From: Caenorhabditis elegans
Taxonomy: Eukaryota; Nematoda; Chromadorea; Rhabditida; Rhabditidae
Direction of reading: 5' to 3'
Assembly: GCF_000002985.6 (NCBI RefSeq)
Contig: NC_003281.10
Location: 10,292,001-10,356,000 of the forward strand
DNA length: 64,000 bases
Of this stretch, positions 57,602-64,000 are shown piece after piece. Under the pieces are notes generated by a model that was not told the DNA's origin, did no database searches, and worked only from the letters and a program-made list of their open reading frames with translations. Both the position numbers and the translations under genes were made by a program. Each line of letters begins with the position of its first letter. The first letter of the stretch is position 1.

Positions 57602-60221
57602 TTGCAAAATTTAATTATTAATTTTAAATTGTTATACTTTAGTTCGGGTCACATGATCACTTTTTCTGTTAATTTTTTCTGCATAGAAGATTTTTTGTTT
57701 CTGAATTTGGACATAATCAAATAAATTTTATACGGTGTAATTATCTTCCAGACAAGTAGGCAGGCAGGCAAAAATGCTCTTCTGCGGGCATTCACAAAAA
57801 ATAGGTCTTCTATTGCCCATGCCAATTTTTTGAAAAAATAACTTTAACTTTAAAAACCAGTTTTTTTGCGGCCTTTAAAATTGAGCAATTTTTCCTTTAA
57901 AAAATTTCCAAAAAACACCATGGCCGAATTTGTATTTTTCGCGGCCACGAGACTTCAATTTTTCATGGCAATGTTTTAAGAAACTTTTATGGTTTTTACA
58001 GTTTAAATTTTTTCCACCATAGAGCATAACTTGCCACGTGGCCGAAAAAAAACGGTGGCGGAGTTTCTTCAATTGGTTCTTTCTGCCACCAAGACTAAAT
58101 GCGGGGCCGAGGTTTCACACGTTCTAGGCCACGCAATTTCTTTTTTGAACTGTTTTTCTTCTTTCCGTTCCTTCAATTTTCTCCGTTATGGCCTAGACTT
58201 TCTTGTGAAAAACTATAGTTCTTTCAATTTTGAAATTGCGAAAAATCGGCAAAGTCGACCTGCTCAATATGATGACGTGGAAGATTCTGCATGAGAATTA
58301 CACAGTGTGTCATCACCCCTCTTACACTTTTGTTCTCTCCCATCACAGCCTCCCATACACACAATTTCACTACAGTTTTGCTCCTCGCGCGGCTTGATTA
58401 TCATTATGTTTATATGGTCAAAGCCGAGTTTGAAGTACGCCCGGGCGGCGAATTTGCATAACCCCACAGAGAGACAAAGTACTGTGTCGGTCATGTTCGA
58501 TCAGTGGTTAACAGTACATGTATATATGAGATTTGTTTTAAAAGAGCAGCTTCTTCTCTACCACCACCACTTGAGTCTACGTTTGCCCCACAGAGGGTGA
58601 ACAAACGGCGCTAGGAGCCCGAGTTATTTCGAGATGTGTCACTCTTTTACAAGTTCGTCGCCACGTTTGACACTTTTTAATTTTTTTTGTGTTTTGTGCA
58701 TTGGTAATTAATTTGTATATTTTTAAAAGTTATTTGAAAAAGTTGGGTCTCGCCGCGAAAATTTCGAAAATTGTTTTTCAGTCCAATTAGTTGCTATAAT
58801 AATTTTTTGGTTTTTTTCTGTAATTCCTCAGCTTTCTGCTTTTTTAAACACTCAAGTTTTATTTTATTACCGTAACTCCCTTTAAAAAAATTGCCCAGGC
58901 ATGAAATTTTGTGAAAAATACGGTATCCGATCTCGACACGACAATTTTTTGTTAAATAAAAACGGGTGTGCACCTTTAAAGTGTACTGTACTTTTACACT
59001 TTTGTTGCTTTTATATTTTCGCCGATTTTTCATAGTTTTTATTACAAGTTATTACAATTTATTGATTTTTAATTTTTTTAAAATTCTAGTTTTAAATAAA
59101 TAAAGATTTTCAACGAAAAATTATGAAAAATCGATGAAAATTCCGCAGCAACGAAAGTTCGAAATTACAGTACTCTTTAAAGGCGCACATCGGTTCGTAA
59201 TTCACAAAATTGGCGTGTCGAGACCGGGTACCGTATTTTTTCCCATTGAGCAAGTATTTTTATATATTATAGTTTTACAGGATATTTTAAGTTTCGGTTT
59301 TAGTTTTTCTACAACAGCTTTTCCATCATTTCCCAACTTTGTTCCAGGTGACACTCGAATTCTGCCAATTTTCACACGCAATCCCAGCGCAAAACGATTT
59401 AAACAGTAGAGTATTTAGTAAAGTAACGATGTTCATGCTTGTTCAACGAGAAACACACATAGTTTTGTTTGCTTAACGGATCAGGAACTTTTCCAATCAT
59501 TTGTCTCCACTTCTACCTCGGTTAACAATGGGTTTAGAGAGTTCAAGCGTGCTGCTGAGATTTCCGGAAAATAGACAATTTTCACTTTTCAATCGGATTT
59601 CTTTTTAAAATAAAAATATAGCTTTTTCGGATGGAAAACTAAATAGTTCTGATAAAATTTAATTTAATTTTTTAATAAAAATTAAATTTTCACTCAACTA
59701 CGGTAGATCCTTTTCTGTGCGTCTTCGGTGTTTGCGTGTTTGCGTACCCATTTAGGCCGCCTATCTTTATTATTTGAATTTTGGTGGATTTTTATCATAA
59801 TTCTCCAATTTTTTGAACTTTTCGCAACATTTCCCGCGTTTTAATCCATAAAATTGTTGTAACAGCTGTTGAGAATAACTTGCAACCGAAAAACGCGCGT
59901 GTTTTCCGCATTTTTCGCACACTGTTCCACATTTCGGATTATCTTCACCACAAAATCTCGCCTTCTTGGGAGATCGCTCGCCGCCTATGTGTAAACGTCT
60001 CCTGTTTCCCAATTGAAAAACCTCAAAGATTATGCTTTCAGTATATTTGAAATCAGATACCTCTAAACTCCCCAATTTTGTGCTCCCGTTGCTTGCTTCT
60101 AACTTCCTTTGTTTATTTTATTCATTTTTTTCAACTTTTTTAGTTTCGAATTCCAGGTTTGTGCACTCACTACGAAATCTCTTCGAAATAAAAGCGAGTA
60201 GGAAAGTAATCACTAGCGAAA
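57602..60221. other. Intergenic stretch between tbx-8 and the acidic-protein gene
   Basis: AATAAA at 57720 ends tbx-8. From 57900 to 58150 GGCCGA/CGTGGCC words recur. The segment 58300-58620 is less AT-rich and holds CGCCCGGGCGGCGAATTTGC plus an ATGCAAAT octamer on the minus strand, and may be regulatory. A palindromic repeat fills 58908-59240. No exon chain is supported; short open frames lack splice context. Confidence 0.5.
58908..59240. repeat. Palindromic CTTTAAAGGCGCA / TCTCGACACGA repeat
   Basis: The left arm has AAAAATACGGTATCCGATCTCGACACGA, then GGGTGTGCACCTTTAAAG. The right arm has ACAGTACTCTTTAAAGGCGCACA, then GGCGTGTCGAGACCGGGTACCGTATTTT. Same family and orientation as the copies near 21.1, 23.3 and 46.2 kb. 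Confidence 0.8.
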
Positions 60222-62753
60222 ATGACGGATTCTCAAAGGTAAGAGAAGAGAAATCTGCTCGAGCACGGTTTTTTGTTGCATCTGTCGACGTTATTGGCTT
60301 CGATTGTGTGAGTCACTAATGACAGATGTCTGTGTCCAAAAAATAACTTTTTTGAACGAGCTGGTACCTCCGCCGGCTGTCTTTCGCATCTGTCCCCGGT
60401 CACTATGTATTCTTCATTTATTTCGGTTTTCAGCACTCAAATGGGTCGTGGAAGACACGCTAAGCGAAACAAGAGCACCGCTTCCGTCGGCAGCAAGAAA
60501 AATCGCACACAGTCGACTGCATCTGGAAAATTCCAGCCAAGCGTTGTAAGTGATTAATGATTATCAATTTCGATTTCAAATAATAATTTTCTATTTTTCA
60601 GGATGGTTTCACCACGTTTATCGTGGCAGTTTCCAGACTAGGAAAGCAAGGACAAGAGTTCACATGGCATGATCTGAGAAAGGTTTACCATAAGGAGACC
60701 CAACGTCAACTCACCGCCGAAGAGCTCAATGCGATCTTCTCATCGAAGAACTTGACCAAGTAGACTGAATTTCGTTTTTTTTAAATCTAATTTCACTTTT
60801 AGACGAGAAATCTTCGAGCTTCCAAAGGTCAAAAGGTTCATGACATCGATGGATGGGAGTATGATGTGCAGGTTTCGCCTGATCGCCGATCCACAGGAAG
60901 TTTACGATGACGATCTCCCTCCATTGATGTCCACATCGGTCGAAACCGACGGTAGGCACCCCTAGTTTCAGAAAAATAATTTTAGTAGCTAATTTTTCTA
61001 GTTATCACTGAAGACACGTCATCCGATCACTCACAAGCTGTATCACCATCAAGTGGGAATCCGATTGCGATCTCAACAGACTGCGATGACAAAGCAGCTG
61101 GTCCAACTTCGGATTTAAGCAAGTCCGACAACTCTCCATCGCAAAGGTCTCTGGCACAACAGTCTTCAATGACTGATGACGAAGGATGGGTGTCTGGGAA
61201 GGATGTAGGTGGAAGTATACCCAATTTTTAGTATATTCAAATTTTCAGGTTCGCTCGGAAAATTCATCGCCGGTTGAGGATAAGGATGAGGTTGACGGTT
61301 CTAAGATGGAGATGGAAGACGATGTCTTTGAAGAAGATCAGAGAATCGCTGCTGAAAGCGATCAGGTCGACAGTGCAATGGTTGCTGATGTGATTATTGT
61401 GGAGGAGGCAAAAGTTGAGAAGCTTTTCAAGGCTCAAGAGATTGTGGCTCCGATAGTGCTCACGGAATCAATTGATGCCGCCTTTGAAGCAGTTATTCAA
61501 TCAGTTTCACATGCGGATGCAACTCTTTCCATGACACAGTAAGTTTCCCTTATCGTCCGCCACCATCAACACTTTTACTTTTCAGAAACGCTTCCGAAGA
61601 GGCGAAAGTGCACGCGACGCCGCCGTTGCCCGCCGAAAGAAAAACTATGGTGTCCGCAGAACTCGCCAACGGGAAACCCATCAAGCATCTCATCGAGAAG
61701 TTCGATGCCGGCGTCAACTTTGCAGAGCACAAGCCAAAATCCATTTATGCGCAGGTTCTCGAAGAAATTGGAGGCTCCGCGCCTAGAGTGGATGAAGTGT
61801 TTTCGGCGTCAAAGAAGGAGGAACACGCGGAGACTGAAGTGACAAATGTCATCTTCAGAAGCACTTCTACTCACAGTAGCATCATTGCGAACGGGAAGGA
61901 GCAGCTGGCCGAATTCGTCGCCGAGCAAGAAGCCAGACAAAAAGTCACTACTCCTAATCCAGTTAAAGAGGAAACTGAGAACGCGTTCTGTGCCAAAGAA
62001 CAATCTTCAATGTCTTCATTGGATCGAGAGTACTTTGCATCCAAGACTAAATTGAATGAGGATCTATTTGCAGAGGTACTAATATTTTAATAATCAAGTT
62101 TTTGTTTTTTAATACTGAAATTTTTAGCTCGGAGTCAAAGATACCGATGGTTTCCAGCTCAAAACAGTCGACAGTAATGGCAGTGGACCAGGATCCTCGG
62201 AGATCATCACAGTCATTGAGACTCCATTGAAGGATGATCACCGAAAACGAGCAGATTCCGTGGAGGTTTGCTGATGCGATTTTCTGAATTAAATTATTAA
62301 AATTAGTTTCAGAGTGACGCAGATGTTCCATACTCATTGTGCAGTGAAGATGAAGCGGAACCGATGACAATGATCGACAAGTCGATGAAAGTATCACAAA
62401 GTGCCGAGCAGTTGTCCCCTGTAAAAGAAGAGCAGAAGGCTAAGACTGTAGTAGTCAACGTCGAGCTGGACGGCAATCGTGCGGATCCCACAATCAAAGA
62501 TCGCATTGCAGCACTGCAGGCGATAGTGTCAAAGCAACATGTGCCAATCGCAAAAGTGGACAGCGTCGACGATGATGTCAGGATTCTCAGCAGAACCGAG
62601 GAGCTTCAACATATGGCACTGGAGGCGAAACCTTCCCCTCAAGCGGTAATTATAAATATTGCTCAAGAAAGTATATTTATTTTAAATTTTCAGCTCGGAG
62701 CACTCCGCCGCCGCCACGTTCGATTCATGCGAGGATGCTGCGTTGTCCAGTAG
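60222..62753 (+). CDS. Acidic Ser-rich protein of unknown function (T07C4.3-type)
   Basis: Ten exons join in frame to about 649 residues: 60222-60238, 60434-60545, 60602-60759, 60803-60951, 61002-61204, 61249-61538, 61586-62075, 62128-62265, 62313-62645 and 62694-62753. A basic N-terminus (GRGRHAKRNKS, residues 10-20) is followed by one compact region of about 95 residues (from DGFTTFIVAVSRLGKQGQEF, then HDLRKVYHKETQRQL, then FELPKVKRFMTSMDG, then MCRFRLIADPQEVYDDDLP) that looks like a small folded, possibly winged-helix or LOTUS-like module. The remaining 500 residues are acidic, Ser/Asp/Glu-rich and probably disordered. The first coding exon is only 17 bases. Function unknown; I recall the clone name only. 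Confidence 0.85.
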
Positions 62754-63141
62754 ACTTCACCTCCACATCTCACAATCACTCCTCACATCCACGTGTCATA
62801 GTGCTTAATTGGTGCTATTAAATCGCCGCTGTAAATTATCAGTCCTCACCACACTCTATATTTTATCCAGATAACTTTCTTTTGTATGTGTGTGTGTGTT
62901 TCGAGACAATTATATTCTAATTTCTAATTTTATACCCCCTCCCTTCTACCGTGTGTGGTTTTCTAGTTTACGTGTTCTCAGGGTAGCTGAGAACTTTTCC
63001 CCCATTCAACAACTAGAACCAACACGAGTTCTAATTTTTATAACTCTAAAATTCCACGCGCACAAACCAATTTCGCCGTTGTTTCTGTTTTTGTTAAATG
63101 AAAGAATATTTTGATGATTTTGAAGGAAACATTTATTATTC
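62754..63141. other. Convergent gap between the acidic-protein gene and spp-1
   Basis: A GTATGTGTGTGTGTGTTT microsatellite lies at about 62884-62901. The rest is the two 3' ends; no gene seen. Confidence 0.6.
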
Positions 63142-63517
63142 TTAGCACAAATCAACATCCTTGCACGCCTTGTCTGGAGAATCCTTGTTCTCAATATCCT
63201 TTTTCAGCTCCTTCTTGACCTTCTTCAGCTCTTCCTCACACTCGTGATGCAACGGCAACAGCATAGTCCAGCAAAGAGTTCCGATGTTCACATCAAGCCA
63301 TGCATCGAGATCATCATCTCCAACCTTCTCTCCACCCTGAAATATGTGAATAACGAGGAAAATTGGAGATATTTGGAGCACAAACCTCGACGAGAGCCTT
63401 GCAGACATCACAGAAAACACCGTGATGCTTCTTGAGATTGAGTGGGTTAGCTGGATTGGCTAGAAGTGGAGCAGCGGCGAGCAAGACAAGGAAAAGACAC
63501 GGAAGAATGCGAGTCAT
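63142..63517 (-). CDS. spp-1: Saposin-like antimicrobial pore protein (caenopore)
   Basis: Two exons, 63386-63517 and 63142-63336, give 108 residues. Residues 1-20 are a signal peptide (ILPCLFLVLLAAAPLLA). The mature saposin B domain shows the six-cysteine pattern: FCDVC near its start, LCWTMLLPLHHEC in the middle and KACKDVDLC at the end, for three disulfides. Between the cysteines are four amphipathic helices. The family includes amoebapores and NK-lysin. SPP-1 is expressed in the intestine, has antibacterial activity and contributes to immunity. Two canonical GATA sites upstream fit intestinal expression. The start is the only ATG preceding the signal peptide in a sensible position. Confidence 0.95.
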
Positions 63518-64000
63518 TCTGTAGATTTTAAGATGAAAAACTGGAGAAATGAAGCGAAAATGCACCCGGAGCAGTGATGCTCGTGTCTTTTATCAACTTC
63601 GCGGCGGCACTGATAAGGAATCGAATCGTTTCTGATGTTTTCAGCATGGAGGAAAAGATCAAAGGACATTATAGAATACACACCGGGTCGTTCACACATC
63701 AGATGCCGATTTTTCGAACTGATAAGATCGCTTAGAGGAGTAGCTTTTCGCCTTGACGGAGAAAATATTGATTAATCAGGTTAGCAGTAAAGTAAATGGT
63801 GTGGGCATGTGATTTCTTGATAATTTGAGGAAGATGGAGGCAATCAATTTACTTATTTCAACAATTCTGGGGAAGCTTGAACAAAATCAACAAAGTTAAA
63901 TAAATACGTAATTAGATAAATATTCACATTTCTTCTTTACAAATAGGCTCTCCGGATTTTTCAACTTTCAAATGCTATCGTCGCTTCTCGTGAGCGCATC
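63518..64000. promoter_or_regulatory. spp-1 upstream region with GATA-factor sites
   Basis: CTGATAAGG at about 63610 and CTGATAAGATCGC at about 63719 match the extended TGATAA site used by intestinal GATA factors such as ELT-2, and TTTTATCA at about 63588 is a third, inverted candidate. They lie 70-200 bases from the start codon. No further gene is visible to the window end. Confidence 0.65.

Overview
The window is nematode nuclear DNA and almost certainly Caenorhabditis elegans chromosome III. I base this on AT-rich, compact genes with many short introns, near-uniform TTTTCAG 3' splice sites, trans-splice-like acceptors next to start codons, operon-like spacing, and proteins I recognise from memory: UNC-50, UNC-69, NEX-2, MEV-1/CYT-1, CED-9, TBX-8, TBX-9, TTR-15 and SPP-1. 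I built the exon models by hand, joining GT-AG sites and checking that the phase stayed open; no database search was possible.

Layout. 1-3.2 kb: no gene seen. 3.2-11.3 kb: tandem pair of SLC17/VGLUT-like transporters (vglu-2 and vglu-3 by my recollection) with identical lengths for exons 1-8, and a 5'-truncated DUF4139 gene between them on the minus strand. 11.4-14.1 kb (-): fukutin/LicD-like type II membrane protein. 14.8-19.1 kb (-): basic, coiled-coil, possibly bZIP-like nuclear protein. 19.1-22.9 kb: mostly repeats. 22.9-26.6 kb (-): OST4 microprotein and unc-50, probably one operon; unc-50 intron 1 carries about 28 copies of a 40-bp satellite. 27.1-27.8 kb (+): unc-69. 29.1-33.5 kb (+): large coiled-coil protein. 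34.1-38.4 kb (-): annexin nex-2. 39.6-42.0 kb (-): JMJD4-like hydroxylase followed by a COMM-domain protein, probably an operon. 42.3-45.1 kb (+): the mev-1/ced-9 operon. 45.9-47.3 kb (+): ttr-15. 48.1-57.6 kb: divergent T-box paralogues (tbx-9 on minus, tbx-8 on plus) flanking a minus-strand gene of unknown function at 50.7-54.3 kb. 60.2-62.8 kb (+): acidic protein of unknown function. 63.1-63.5 kb (-): saposin-like spp-1 with GATA sites upstream.

Functional themes: secretory-pathway and Golgi biology (OST4, UNC-50, UNC-69, fukutin-like, annexin), mitochondria and apoptosis (MEV-1, CED-9), embryonic T-box factors, and secreted intestine-type proteins (TTR-15, SPP-1). Beyond genes, the most striking content is several locally restricted repeat systems: a GTCGGC-core element confined to 1.7-11.7 kb, the 40-bp satellite built on an AGGTCATGACCT palindrome, and about seven 70-bp fold-back units confined to the T-box locus.
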